Shown here: positions 1 through 11,364 of the stretch, piece by piece
Layout of the letters: each line of letters begins with the position of its first letter
Position numbering within the stretch: the first letter of the stretch is position 1
Assembly (NCBI GenBank): GCA_963978895.1
Contig: OZ022241.1
Coordinates: 25,165,573-25,229,572, forward strand
Direction of reading: 5' to 3'
Length of the DNA stretch: 64,000 bases
Source of the DNA: Erpobdella octoculata
Taxonomy: Eukaryota > Annelida > Clitellata > Hirudinida > Erpobdellidae
Notes under the pieces: model-generated
The model's input: only the letters and a program-made list of their open reading frames with translations
What the model was told of the DNA's origin: nothing
The model's database searches: none
Made by a program: the position numbers and the translations under genes

Positions 1-658
1 AACAAATCAGAAATTGTAATTGTATTTTAAAAATATTAGTTGCTCTTTCAAAATCTGTTGAATGCAAATAAAGTAAATGTAAAAAATAAAAGTATTTTAA
101 ATAGCACCATAATCATAAAAATATTTTATATAACACTATAATTATAGTCCCAAACTGTAATGAATTTGAATGTTATAATAGTTTAATAGACATAATTAAA
201 ATTTGATCATTTCATCTTTACCATCTTCAAAAGGCAAATACACTTGAAACTATTCCAAATAGGATTCTTTGTCCATGTCGCATCTACTAATCGCGCCTGA
301 TTTTGAGACACCAGCTTATCAAAGTTTTTACAATCACTTCTAACTTTCGCTATATCAAGTTTTTTCGATGGAGAAGAAACAATGATACAATCCATTATAA
401 ATTATCGGATAGAAATGCCGCCGCTTATAACAATGAAAACAATAACAAAACAAATAACGCTGGTCCGTTTTTTCTTTTTCATAGATAAAAAATCAAAGAT
501 AAATAATCAAATAAGTGATATTAAAAAGCTTGGCCCAATATTGTCATTTAATTTTCTAGGTTGGCTTTTTTTAATTTTGTTCAGATGATGTTTTAACTGG
601 GTTCGAGTTCGGTTCGAGTTCGACCATTAATGGGTTCGAGTTCGGTTCGATTCCCATC

Positions 659-662
<4 letters not shown>
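1..662. other. AT-rich intergenic sequence, no gene seen
   Basis: No open frame here has a recognisable domain. The last part, about 598-652, repeats a GGTTCGAGTTCGGTTCGA-like phrase twice and ends in GGTTCGATTCCC, which resembles a pol III B box. No A box or tRNA fold could be found, so it is not called a tRNA or SINE. A (TA)n tract follows. Confidence 0.5.

Positions 663-722
<60 letters not shown>
663..722. repeat. (TA)n microsatellite
   Basis: About 60 bp of uninterrupted TA dinucleotide. The IYIYIY open frames over it are artefacts of the repeat. Confidence 0.95.
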
Positions 723-726
<4 letters not shown>

Positions 727-1574
727 TTGATAATATATGTAGCATTTTACAAAGTGCATGTCAAGCTGGGACAGACACACAGGGGCGCTACCAGCCAAAA
801 ATCTTTGGGGGGCTCAAGTTTGAAGAACGGAAAAAACCCGCCGCAGGCGAAAAAAATTTGGACTATCTTCAGTCTGCAGTTTTTTTTTGTATTTTTAATA
901 ATTTATTAAAAGATAGTCAAACTCAGTCTCAAGCCAGTTAAAGCAAATGTTAGAAATAAGTTTATGATATGTATAAACATATAAATACATAGACATATAA
1001 TAGATGAAGAATAAATGTAGCACCCCCCCATCCCCAACTCAAAATAAAACTCTTTATATTTGGGGAAATTGCACACAAACGAGGTGAATATTTGATAAAA
1101 TGATTCTCACACTTCATTCTTTGAATAGTTCTGCGTTCCCAGCTTTGTTATCCAAGTTTTTTACCAGGATGTTTAGTAAATTTATGTCAGAAAATCGCTT
1201 TACAATGTCAACTGGCGTTGAAATGAAGACTTACTCAACTCCCCCCCCCCCAAATCACTTTAATGAACTTTTAAATTTAGGAATTATGTATTATTCGTCA
1301 TCCAATCAAGCTAAAATGTAATATATAGACTCGTTCAGGCTGACAATAATCTACATTTTATTGAATTTGGTAATTCTCTGACGCTCCCTCCTCAAAAATG
1401 TATCGTTGTCATACATTTTTGACTTTGGAACTTACGTACTTTCTGTCATCTAATTTATCTGAAATTTTGAATAAAAGTTTGATTATTATTTTATAAGATT
1501 TTTTTTATCTGTTAGACGGTTAAAAAATTGAACGTAACGCATTCTTACACGTGGTCGATATTTCTTAGGCTAAC
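723..1574. other. Intergenic, no gene recognised
   Basis: AT-rich sequence with short homopolymer C runs near 1021 and 1243. The stretch around 781-830, with GGGGCGCTACCAGCC and a purine-rich tail, looks like a transposon remnant but could not be assigned. Small open frames have no domain signal. Confidence 0.4.
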
Positions 1575-3602
1575 CATGGACTCCTAAATAAAAGCTATCT
1601 GGACACAAATCTGCCACGGCGTTATCTACCACATGGGGCGATTGTATCGCGTTACGCTTGGCCGTTTGAGAGCTACATGTTATAAAAACTTGGACAACTT
1701 TTATTATTTTACACTTGAACAACTGAAACACATAACTAAAACATTTATTATTTGACAATTAACACTCAAATAGTTTATTTTAAAACACAAAATAATCTAA
1801 GCTAAAATGTTGTCAAGTGCAATTTATTAGTTTATCTATTTTTCTTCTTTAGCTCTATTATTCTTGTTTGCTTCTCTTGTTATTTCCTCCACTTATATTT
1901 TGATTAAAATGTGGAAAGGCTTGCAAACGATGTGACTTTGTTGGTAAATAAATGCTCCCATACCATGTTTTTTGCCCATGATATAATATTAAACGAGCTT
2001 CATCGGCTAACAAATGTCCATCCATGAAAAGTTTTTAAACTATAAAATTTTTTGTGTTGTATTGCTCTTTGGAAACTAAAATTGACATTGTATCTTCTTT
2101 AAAGGTAATGTTGTCATAAAACAAAAATTTAGAGAACTTAAGGACACAGCTCGAATCTTTCTATCGCTCTCCAGCACCTGGTGCATTGAAGTATAATAGT
2201 TGCTTCTGAAATTTGATAAAACTATCCAAAACGAGACTATAAATTATCAGACTGAAGCTGACCAAGCCAATAATTATTTAGTCTTATAAACTTCATTTAA
2301 GATGATCTTGATGGAACAGAAAACGAAAGGTCATTCTAAGTTCTTGGCCGATGGTGCTAAAATTTCTGTCGTCAAGTGCTGAGCGTTACAAAACCAGCAC
2401 GAACAGTTGTTGTCGATGATGATCTGAGTCTCTGGCAGTCATGAAGAAAACTGATAGGTAAATGATAAAAAAACATGTGTGTCGAATAGCTAGAAAAATC
2501 GAGTCCGAACTTTTTTTGCATCTTGCTTTACAATTTTTGGCCCGATGATCTCGATGGAACAGAAAACGAAAGGTCATTCTAAGCTCTGGGCCAGATGATG
2601 CTAAAATTTTTGTCGTCAAGTACTGAGCGTCACAAAACCAGCACAAACAGTTGTTCTTGTCGATGATGATCTGAGTCTCTGGCGGTCATGAAGAGAACTG
2701 ATAGGTAAAGGATAAATAAACATGTGTTGAATAGCAAAAAAATCGATGCTAGAATTTCTGTCGCCAAGTGCTTCATGGTTGAACTGCACTAAAGTCTGCT
2801 CTGGAACCATGATGCAGGCTTCTTTAAAATTCTGGATACAACAATTTTTGACTGAAAATTGTTGTAAATATTTTTTAAGTCATACCCCTGGTAGAAAATG
2901 AGGAAGATGGTTTTTGTTCACAGGAACAATTATATTAATCTTCAGTTTGTCCCCATGAGTTGATTGACAGAACATTGCCAGGTGAATGTTGTGTTTTCAA
3001 CTGAAATGGTTAAATATATCTCTTCTTTAGCTGAGTTGAAATATACTTTCTTAGCCGATAAAAATTCATGTTGGAGTGTCTTCATGAATTCATATCTTCA
3101 ATGATATAGTGTATAACGAAATGAAGAAAACAACTTCTGAAATAAGTTAACACTCTATATTATTCTTGGATTGGCACGGTTCCATTTCTCATAATGAACT
3201 TCATCACGCAGAAAAGAGTGAAATGATGAAAAGTAATACGAGCGTTGACTTGTTAGTTTTTACCGTGGCTAGTTTTGTATCCAAATGCTGAATATAATGT
3301 TAACAATGGCAAAGTTTGTAGTAGTAAATAAACTGAATTGCTGAATAAATCCAAAAAATCTCAACTCTGGAATCAGAATATAATCTTTGTCAAAATAAAA
3401 CCATTCGACGACCCGACGCGCTCGAGACAATGAAATAATAAACAACGAGCTGAAGCGGCTCACAGCTTATAAGCTAGTATACGTCGATGCATGCTAGTAT
3501 GCTACATTCGCATGCTTGTACACAATCGCCTCATGTAGTCGACTCATTAGGTTCTCACCCATTCAGGTTTGTGTCCAGATAGCTTTTATTTAGGAGTCTA
3601 TG
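1575..3602. mobile_element. Non-autonomous TIR DNA transposon (2.0 kb)
   Basis: The two ends are inverted repeats of about 37 bp. The left end reads CATGGACTCCTAAATAAAAG and continues to GACACAAA; the right end carries the complement with one or two changes. The heptamer GGCTAAC lies immediately outside each end (1568-1574 and 3603-3609) and is a candidate target-site duplication. If one base of an original 8-bp duplication has mutated, the size would suit hAT. No transposase is visible inside, so it would depend on a relative. It contains an internal tandem duplication. Confidence 0.7.
2299..2755. repeat. Two-copy tandem duplication of about 243 bp
   Basis: The phrase GATGATCTTGATGGAACAGA at about 2299 recurs at about 2542 with the same downstream context: the ACAAAACCAGCAC block, the GATGATGATCTGAGTCTCTGGC block and CATGTGT. 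The copies have diverged by small indels. The duplication lies wholly inside the 1575-3602 TIR element. Confidence 0.75.
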
Positions 3603-3617
3603 GGCTAACTCAGCTAA

Positions 3618-4070
3618 TCAAGAGGCACCCTCACTAATGGGAAATCCATTTATTATGTCAACGAAATAAGGAGGGAGGGGGTTTGAAGAAGTTGACGATT
3701 AATGACATGGGGGAGGGGGGAGTTCAAGATAAATTGACGTCAACAATTTATTTTTTTACAAGAGTTAATAAATAAAAAAAAGGAAAGTAATAAATGCATT
3801 GTATGCCAGTCAGTCAATAGAATCTACCTACCCCCAAAAACATTCAAAATACGGCACAGTTTACGATAATTGCAAACTTTGTCGTATTTTGATTTCTAAT
3901 TAAAACATAACGGTAAATTAAATAAATAAAACTGATTGACCTAAAATTGTAAGGTAAAACCGTAAGATCCACACGTTTAAACTATTGTATTCAGTCTTTG
4001 AAGTTTGACAACATGCTTCCTCGATCGGCAAAGGCATTCAAAATTTCTCCATATGATCTGTACTGTCCTC
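3618..4070. other. Intergenic, no gene recognised
   Basis: AT-rich, with a G-rich patch (GGAGGGAGGGGG) near 3660-3720. No coding or RNA feature can be supported. Confidence 0.4.
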
Positions 4071-4077
4071 CATTCAG

Positions 4078-4266
4078 TTGTCGTTGTTTGAACGGACCTG
4101 CAAACTTTGTTATCTCTATGTTGCTTCACAAGTCATGTTGGAAAAGCATGTTCAACAGCACCGACAATGCGAATATGATCTTGGGGCTATACAATCACCA
4201 CATGCTCCTCAATTGCAAAGGATTGAGAAGACAGCATTCCTTTTGTACCCATTAAAGAAATTGTAA
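4078..4266 (+). pseudogene. C2H2 zinc-finger fragment
   Basis: The frame contains one canonical C2H2 finger near residues 8-28, with spacing C-x2-C-x12-H-x3-H and the signature CKLCYLYVASQVMLEKH. Such fingers bind nucleic acid in many animal proteins and in some transposase-associated proteins. Only one finger is present, the frame is short, and no splice context was resolved. I treat it as a fragment of a host or transposon protein. The finger spacing is seen; the function is inference. Confidence 0.4.
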
Positions 4267-4574
4267 AGTTCCTGCAGCAAACTCAGTGTGCTTAGAACCT
4301 GTGGAGAACTTTTCAAAATCCCTTCAACAAGTAGATTGAGTCTATGAACTTTTTTGGTCACCCCTTTTTTTTTCTTCTCCCCGTGTTTTTTCCAGGACGC
4401 AGCTGCGTCCATGCTTATATGGGATAGAAGCCACTGCTTGTCTTTCCAGTTGCCAACGGTCTTTCCCAGTTGTCACAGGTCTTTCCCGGTTGCCAAATGG
4501 CTTCATGTGTTATAACTCCTTTCGAGCTTTTTTCGCCGAAGGTCTTCAGAAGAAGAACCTCTCATTCTTTAGCG

Positions 4575-4835
<261 letters not shown>

Positions 4836-4899
4836 ATAAAAAAAAACAAAATAATTTAAAAAGCAAAACAACGTTTGCTGGGTCAGCTAGTATTATATA

Positions 4900-7098
4900 C
4901 AGTGTTGGGGAGTAACGCGTTACAAGTAACGCGTTACTGTAATAGTATTACTTTTTTCAGTAACTTGTAATAGTAGCGATTACTTTTATTTCAAAGTAAT
5001 ATGTAATAGAAATATATTACTTTTTTTGAGTAATTGTAACGAAATTTACGTTATTTTTTTCGTTACATATATTTTTTAAAAAATTGAAATTTTGTTGTCG
5101 ATGTCAATTTTATTTATGTAAAATGTCTATGCACGCTAGAACCCCGTTTAGCTAAGCTGTCATTGTCTTCCTTTATCGCTTTTTGCTGCCCGTTTGATAC
5201 GCTTTTTAGATCGCTAAGTAACTGTTGCGTTATGTCTAGCGAAAACGAATTAAGTTCACACAGTTTCGAAAATGAAACTGAAGAAGAATTTGATAGAGAA
5301 GCAGAGGAGACAGAGGCTGTAGTGGAATTTTCCAAATCCCCATACAGTGAATTTTTTACGATTGTGTCAGAAACCGCTAAAAATCTAAAAGTTAGGTGTA
5401 AGTTATGTTTGCCTAAAGTGGAAAACTCATCTGAAGGTAAGATTCATTTGTATTTGTTATCGATGACTAAAATGAAAAAACACACTTAATTTGGTTATAT
5501 TTTAGATAGTTATAATCACAAAGTACTAAAATGAAAACATAGTAAATTAGTTGAGCTCTTGTAGCAAGTGTTATGATTTATGATATATTACTAAGTACTT
5601 TTGATGACGAATTGTAACTTTTTTGTTACTTAGCGTGTCCATCCATCGTTAATGGCCAGGTTGGAAGCTTCAAAACAATGTACAAAGAGCAACATATTGA
5701 AAACAGGACCAGCTAATAAAATTCAGTCGACACTGGACTTTAAAAAACCAGCTGCATCTACATTACTTTCTCAAGAACAAGTGAATAGATTGATAATGAA
5801 ATTTGTTATCGCTGACATGCAATGTTTCAGTGTGGTGGAACAGCCTTCATTCATTGAATTAGTTACTGGATTACAGCCAGGAAGGACTGTCATGTCAAGA
5901 AAAACAGTAATGGGTAAGGCTATAAATTAAAATCTTGACTTAATTGCATAGGGTATGTTTTATAATTTCAGTTATGGGGGGTTAAACAAATACATTCAGT
6001 AGCGCCAAAGCAACCGCTTGATATATTTGCATCCCAGTCTAGGTTTACATGACTATTGAAACATGCAAGCAGCTTAAGCAAAATATTGAAATTTTGAAAT
6101 ATGCTTTAAAGTAATTTTTTAATTTTGTAGACCGACTGGAAATGCTGCATCGAGATAAAATGGAATCTTTGACGACACTGCTGACAAGGATTTCTTATCT
6201 ATGTACCACTGTTGATGTATGGACCAGCCGTAATCGCAGCTAAATTAGCTTCTCCGCTTGTAGATGCACTTTTATCCGGTGTCGACAAGCGATTTAAGGG
6301 ATATCTTACCAGAGATGATCTTATCTTATCAAGTTTGACACATCCTCAATTTCGTCTGCGGTGGTTAGAAGATCAAGCTGCCAAAGAAAGAGCGCGACAG
6401 ATTTTAATGAAAGCAATGACAGATGAAAGCGAAAGAGTTTCTCCTGTTTTGCAGAACAGTGAATCTGGACTATTAGAACATGGTTCTGGTGATGAAAGCT
6501 TTTTTTCTTTTGAAGAAAATGTAGACAATGGCTCCACAATTCTTGCAGAAATGGACAGGTTTCTATCTGACACATCACGAGATATTGGTTGTCTTGTTCA
6601 TTACCCTACTGTGAAATCATTGTTTTTCCGGTATAATACTGGTATGCCATCTAGTGCTCCAGTAGAACGTTTGTTTAGTCTTGGTGGCCAAATTCTTACA
6701 CCTAGACGGAATCGTCTATCTGATGAAAATTTTGAGAAGCAACTCCTACTTCGTGCTAATAATGGAATATAATAAACATTGTATTTTTATTAGTTATTTT
6801 GTTATTTTGCAAAAAAATAAAATTTTTGTGTTGTAATTACTGATTTATATTTTATATTTGTTCCAACGTTAATTATATAGTTTCTGAACCTGTCCAAATT
6901 TTTCGATATGGCTTCGAGCACTTAGTGCCATGAAGTAAAGTAATAGCTGTGTAATAGTATTACATTTTGTCAGTAACTTGTAATAGTAATATATTACAAA
7001 TTTTAAAAAGTAACTTGTAATAGTAGTATATTACATTTTTAAGCCAAGTAACTGTAATAGTAATATATTACTTTTTAGAGTAATAGTCCCCAACACTG
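4900..7098 (+). mobile_element. hAT DNA transposon, internally deleted (2.2 kb)
   Basis: The ends are inverted repeats starting CAGTGTTGGGGA. Identical 8-bp direct repeats ATTATATA flank them (4892-4899 and 7099-7106), the target duplication expected for hAT. Subterminal sequence is full of GTAATAGTATTAC-type repeats, probably transposase-binding sites. It carries broken transposase exons in the plus orientation. The target is the TA-rich DNA just beyond a Helitron-like CTAG-T end, so it landed after that element. Confidence 0.95.
5232..6772 (+). pseudogene. hAT transposase remnant (BED-type start, hATC end; core deleted)
   Basis: Exon 1 (about 5232-5436) holds an acidic N-terminus and a CKLC half of a BED-type zinc finger, then a GT donor at 5437. 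Exon 2 runs from about 5634 to 5913 and splices in frame to exon 3 at 6131 (acceptor TTTTGTAG), reading KTVM-DRLEML. Exon 3 reaches TTVDVWTSRNRS, the start of the hAT catalytic region, and stops at about 6241. Sequence then resumes in another frame with the C-terminal part, ending in the hATC dimerisation signature PSSAPVERLFSLGG (about 6646-6690). Most of the RNase H-like core is missing. The exon 1/2 junction as drawn does not keep frame. This element cannot make an active transposase. Confidence 0.85.
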
Positions 7099-7106
7099 AT
7101 TATATA

Positions 7107-7190
7107 TATATAATTGTTATATTTGATAAAAACAAAAATATCGTCATTTTTGACGGGATACTCCTAGTATATATATATATATATATATAT
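7107..7190. repeat. TA-rich spacer with (TA)n
   Basis: TA repeats at 7103-7112 and 7171-7190. The second abuts the 3' end of the PLE that follows on the minus strand, as at the other PLE loci here. Confidence 0.8.
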
Positions 7191-7379
7191 TTATTTACAG
7201 TATTTCGGCACTAAATGTTCATTTAAACATGCTCTGTTGAAATATACACGCCATTTAGAAGACACGGTTTTGTCAATTAAACGCTTAAAATATTTTAAGT
7301 GAGAGAAAACACTTTTACTAAATCTAAAATCAAACGTTTTATTAGCAACCAACTTGCAAGTTTCAGCCATTGCGGCCAT
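7191..7379 (-). CDS. PLE N-terminal ORF fragment inside the 3' pLTR
   Basis: Sixty-two codons matching the N-terminus of the other PLEs, with the shared block FNRACLNEHLVPKY (compare FNRACLKENITPKY in the full-length copy). The start ATG at 7377-7379 lies inside the hammerhead core, so the first residues (MAAMAETCKL) are read through ribozyme sequence. The frame ends where the pLTR meets the TA tract. It is a partial repeat of the ORF start and not a separate gene. Confidence 0.8.
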   Translation of the reverse strand: MAAMAETCKLVANKTFDFRFSKSVFSHLKYFKRLIDKTVSSKWRVYFNRACLNEHLVPKYCK

Positions 7380-7390
7380 CGTCAGGGTTG
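7346..7390 (-). ncRNA. Hammerhead ribozyme (P1 pLTR)
   Basis: Reading the minus strand: stem I strand CAACC, core CTGACGA, an extra T, then stem II GGCC/GGCT (with a G-T pair) around GCAAT. Next comes GAAA, a 10-nt palindromic stem III ACTTGCAAGT with no loop, the cleavage-site base T, and stem I closing strand GGTTG. All hammerhead core positions are present. A loopless stem III is expected to work best as a dimer. Such self-cleaving motifs are known in PLE terminal repeats. Confidence 0.88.
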
Positions 7391-7655
7391 TTTTGATTGT
7401 CTTAATGTAACTAAAAGTTAATACATACAGTACATAATAATAATTAAATTCGGGACGATGAACGTTAAATTAAGCAGAAAATAATTAATAATATAATAAT
7501 AAAAATAAAATAATAATAATAAAATCAAAATAAAAATACTTTAAAAATTATATTAATTTAAATCGAGAGATAATAATTTAAATTTATAAAATTCATCAAA
7601 AGTTTTAAGAAATGTGAAACAGACAAAGAAGCTTATGTATCATATCAAAACAATG

Positions 7656-10166
7656 TCATCTCCTCCGTCTAATTGTAATATTAATGTTATCAGTTAAGTG
7701 AGACAAGCTAAACGGACCAGATATCCCCTCTGAAACACATGTACCATCAACAGACACTCCGTCATCCACCTGAGAAATCTCTGCACAACCCTTTATCCGG
7801 TGCATTCGGACGGAATCATGGCAACCGGATAAACAACCATCATAAAACTCAACACCTGTTCGATCAAAGAGACTTTGACCAGGCAATCCCGACAAGCAAC
7901 ATGTATCTACAGTTTTAAATCCCTGCAACAAGTCATCTGTAGATGAGGCGCCTTTTTTATCACCATCAATGTTACATATTTCAGAGGCTTGGGAGGAAGA
8001 AAAACATATTGTAGAAGGATGCATATCGTCGCACTTTAAATCAAGCAAAATGCTATCTGTAATTGAGGTGCCTTTTAAATCACCATCCTTGTTATTTCCA
8101 TCAGATGCATATAAGGGAGAAAAACAGTTATCAATATTGACGTCATCAGCGGTCACGACCCTGAATGAACAACATTTTTTTGCATCCTTGTCATTTACGT
8201 GTCCGGATTTGTTTTCATCAGAGACAGCATTTTCAATCTGATGTTCTATAGCAAGTTGAATATTTGCAGACTGCAGACTCGGTTGTGCAGCCCCTGCATT
8301 GGCTGGATCAGAACAAATCAAAGTATTAATATCAAGTTTGATTCTATTTGATTGAACATCACCAACATCAGATATATTGAACAGAGACAATGTGCCATCT
8401 GTAAAATCTCTTTGCATATTAATTTTAGGTTTTTCCTGTGAAATATACAAAGCTTCAGATAATTTAAGGTGAATCGGACAATGCTCTCTACGCAAAATCT
8501 CAGTGTTGCTGTCCAATATTTTTCTGTCAAGACGAATATGATGTTGTACCCTCATGTGATCTGCAATACTACCACCTTGAACATGCATCGTCAACCTTCT
8601 AGCAAGTGTCGTTCTAGTATGACCTATATAACAATGAGGTATATCTTCATGATACGGGCAAGTAAATTTATATATAACATTACTTTGCTTCAAACTATTA
8701 TTAGAGTTGACAGGACTATTTTTGAGAACAAGATTATGTGTTTTCATGTTATTATAGTATATACAGAGTTTCAACTTAGAATCTTTTTTAACTGGTTTAA
8801 CTTTGCTCAAGATAATTTTTCTAATCATATTTTCTTCCATCTTGTAATTTTTATGCATTTGGCTTCTATAAAACAGTTTAATATCATCACAATACTTGCT
8901 TGGAGAATTATTACCATCACTAGAAAACTTGTAATCCAAATACTTTTTCAGACACATATCAAACATGCAATTAGTAAATCCATTATTAATCAGCAGTTGC
9001 CGAATCCTATGAACTTCCAAATGAAAATCAATCCAGCTATTCGAGAGTTTATACGCTCTTGTCAAATAGTTATTTATAACACTATGTTTATATCTATCAG
9101 GGCAATCACTATTACCTTTCAAACATTCACCTGAATCTGTTGGTTTAACATATACTTGCATCTGCAGCCTGTCACCAACATTACCAACCAACACATCTAA
9201 AAAGGGCAAGGAGCCATCTTTTCCACAAGATTCATGTGTAAACTTGAGTACAGATGAGTTTTCCAAAGCCTTCTTTAAATCAAAAACATTCTTATCGGGA
9301 CGTGACATAATAAAAATATCATCTACATATCTGCAATAAATCAAAGTATTTTCATTAATCATTGAACTTAACTTTCTTTCCACATCAGACATGTAAAACT
9401 CAGCAAAAACTGGTCCCAGAGGTGACCCCATTGCCACACCGTCTATCTGGAGATATAATTCACCACCTGGAGCAATAAAAGGAGACTCAGTAGTACACAG
9501 TTAAAGAGCTTCTTTCAACAAATTCAAACCAAACAGAGGTGGTTCAAGCTCAGGATGATTATAAACAGATGAACAAATTATCTCAATAGTAATTTCTATA
9601 GGTACACTTGTAAACAAGCTCACTACATCCAATGAGCAAATCGTGCCTCTCTGAGAGCAAGTATTAACAAGGTCAACAAATTCACTAGAAGATTTTATAT
9701 TGTACTGTGATTGACAATATGGAGAAATTAATTGATTGAGAAACTTTGCCAACTGATACGTTGGTGCGGGACACTGCGAGATTATAGGTCTGAGAGGAGT
9801 GCCTTCTTTATGTATCTTTGCATTCCCGTACATATATCCTGGTTTATATTCTCCAATGACATTCTGTATTTTATTGCAACCAAAAGAGGAATTAATAGAA
9901 CCTATAATCTGATTAACCTTTCTTTTAATATTGGCTGTAGGATTAGAAGTAATTTTTCTAAATTTGCTGCTATCACAGAGTATATTATTTATTTTTGAAA
10001 TATAATCAGATCTATCAAACAAAACATATGTGTTGGATTTGTCTCCTTTTCTGATAATAACATCCTGATTGCTCTTCAACTTCTTGGTTGCCATCTTCAA
10101 GTGATGTGGTAATGACATTGAATTACCACCACCTCTGTATTTGGCAGCATATGTATATATATGCAT
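7656..10166 (-). pseudogene. PLE reverse transcriptase with GIY-YIG endonuclease, one nonsense codon
   Basis: Two collinear frames (10166-9501 and 9437-7656) lie in the same register, separated by a single in-frame TAA at 9501-9503. From N to C the order is: template-binding region (GNAKIHKEGTPLRPIIS); RT motif SLDVVSLFTSVP; DGVAMGSPLGPVFAEFYMSD; catalytic YCRYVDDIFIM; thumb; GIY-YIG nuclease (CYIGHTRTTLARRL); a long low-complexity C-terminal extension ending NINITIRRRR. PLE proteins copy their RNA at a nick made by the GIY-YIG domain. The first ~200 residues are missing. Apart from the stop and the truncation the frame is open, so decay is recent. Confidence 0.92.
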
Positions 10167-10185
10167 ATGTATATATATATCTATT

Positions 10186-10340
10186 AAATTTATTTTGGTT
10201 TTTAAATATATAAAGACTTGTTTCGGATGTTTTATTTGGCTTACTGCAGTTTCGGAAATCCTTTTCCATCTTCAGAGCCCAAAGTAATAAACTAAAAGTC
10301 AGCGTAAAATAAGAAACGGAAGCAAGACAAATCAAAACAA
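10186..10340 (-). mobile_element. PLE 5' pLTR remnant P7
   Basis: A short piece holding a well-formed hammerhead and an open frame starting in the ribozyme (MEKDFRNCSK..., running to 10123). It runs into TA-rich sequence next to P1. Its hammerhead differs from that of P1, so it comes from another PLE subfamily. Confidence 0.65.
10238..10279 (-). ncRNA. Hammerhead ribozyme (P7)
   Basis: Minus strand: GGCT, CTGAAGA, T, stem II GGAA/TTCC around AAGGAT, GAAA, palindromic stem III ACTGCAGT, cleavage base A, AGCC. Every stem pairs perfectly with sequences different from those of the 7.3-kb copy. Covariation supports a real fold. Confidence 0.9.
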
Positions 10341-10373
10341 GTTAAATTAAATTAAATTCCATTAGAGTTCGAA

Positions 10374-10689
10374 ACAAATTAAATTAAATTCCATTAGAGT
10401 GCAAAAGTAAAACGAAAACGAGATTACTTCAAATTAAGTAAACGAGTGAGCGCTAAGGCACGAAAGCGACAACTGAAAGGTGAGAGAGCTAGACGAGGTG
10501 AATAACTGTAGTTGTAGGTGTGTGTACGAATATGGGAAGGGGAGATAGTGTACGATAAACGTCTTGTAGGTAGAATTGGTGGAATTTATAGGTGTACAAA
10601 TGGTGTATGGCGCTCACTCGTTTACTTAATTTGAAGTAATCTCGTTTTCGTTTTACTTCTGCACTCTAATGGAATTTAATTTAATTTGT
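10374..10689. repeat. 80-bp inverted repeat around a 157-bp spacer
   Basis: The left arm (10374-10453) and right arm (about 10611-10689) are reverse complements with about one mismatch, including the GCGCTCACTCGTTTACTTAA phrase. The right arm ends where the LINE ORF1 fragment begins. It could be a fold-back or MITE end pair; no target duplication was recognised. Confidence 0.8.
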
Positions 10690-11230
10690 ATCGCATATCT
10701 AAAAAGGTCAACGGAGTAATCACCCCGACAACAGCGGTAGTCATGACATATCCCTATGGAAAAGCACCGGAACGAGGTAAGTTAGCATATTACTCGTTCC
10801 GCACTAGGCCCTATGTATCGCAACCTATGCGCTGTTTTCGCTGTCAGGCATATGGACACCGGGCCCAGGATTGCAGAAATGCAGTCAAATGTTCAATCTG
10901 CACCAAAGAACATAACTGGAATGCCTGCCCGGAAAAGGATACGAAACGCAAGGATCGAACCCGTATCTGCGCAAGTTGTGGCAAATCCAATCACAGTACA
11001 GGTGATAAAAAATGCCCGAAGTTTGTTTTTTCAGCTGCGGTTAACAAGACGGTTGCGGAGAGAGCGACTTCGTACGCCGCGCGGTAAAGATGGTGGCAAA
11101 GGAGAAGAGAACCACCAACACACCAACTCCAGCTGCAAGGAAACCGGTAGCGACACCTCCTGAGGTCAAGCCAACACCGACGCCTGCGCCCACTCCCACA
11201 AGGAGAAGGATCCAGTCGTTAGCGGAACTA
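10686..11230 (+). pseudogene. LINE ORF1: CCHC zinc-knuckle (Gag-like) protein fragment
   Basis: Contains three clustered cysteine knuckles: CFRCQAYGHRAQDC, CSICTKEHNWNAC and CASCGKSNHSTGDKKC. These match the nucleic-acid-binding domain of I-superfamily ORF1 proteins. The N-terminal part is missing. After about 11087 the frame shifts into a proline/threonine-rich tail. Such proteins coat the LINE RNA in the cytoplasmic particle. Confidence 0.82.
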
Positions 11231-11364
11231 CCGGCACCATGACCGTCAGCACAGGAAAGGACGACGATGCGTATTCCTACGGAGAAAGACAAACTCATGG
11301 TACTGATCAGGTGTGTTATAGGTGTCGCCACAGAAATTGTTGATAGACCGACAATGGGAGACAA

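Larger units (their letters stand above)
7191..10166 (-). mobile_element. Penelope-like element P1, 5'-truncated
   Basis: Minus-strand PLE. It holds the RT and GIY-YIG coding part (7656-10166) and a 3' terminal repeat (7191 to about 7640). That repeat carries a 5'-UTR-like segment, a hammerhead ribozyme and the first 62 codons of the ORF, and stops at a (TA)n tract. This is the pLTR arrangement of PLEs. The 5' end is missing: coding sequence begins at the equivalent of residue ~200 of the full-length element at 13.7-17.5 kb, next to TA-rich DNA. Confidence 0.9.

Noticed and set aside
598..660. GGTTCGATTCCC, a match to a pol III B box
   Set aside because: No A box at a suitable distance and no cloverleaf. 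The phrase is part of a local GTTCGAGTTCG repeat.
8469..9134. 221-codon plus-strand frame
   Set aside because: Antisense shadow of the PLE RT on the minus strand; no domain signal.
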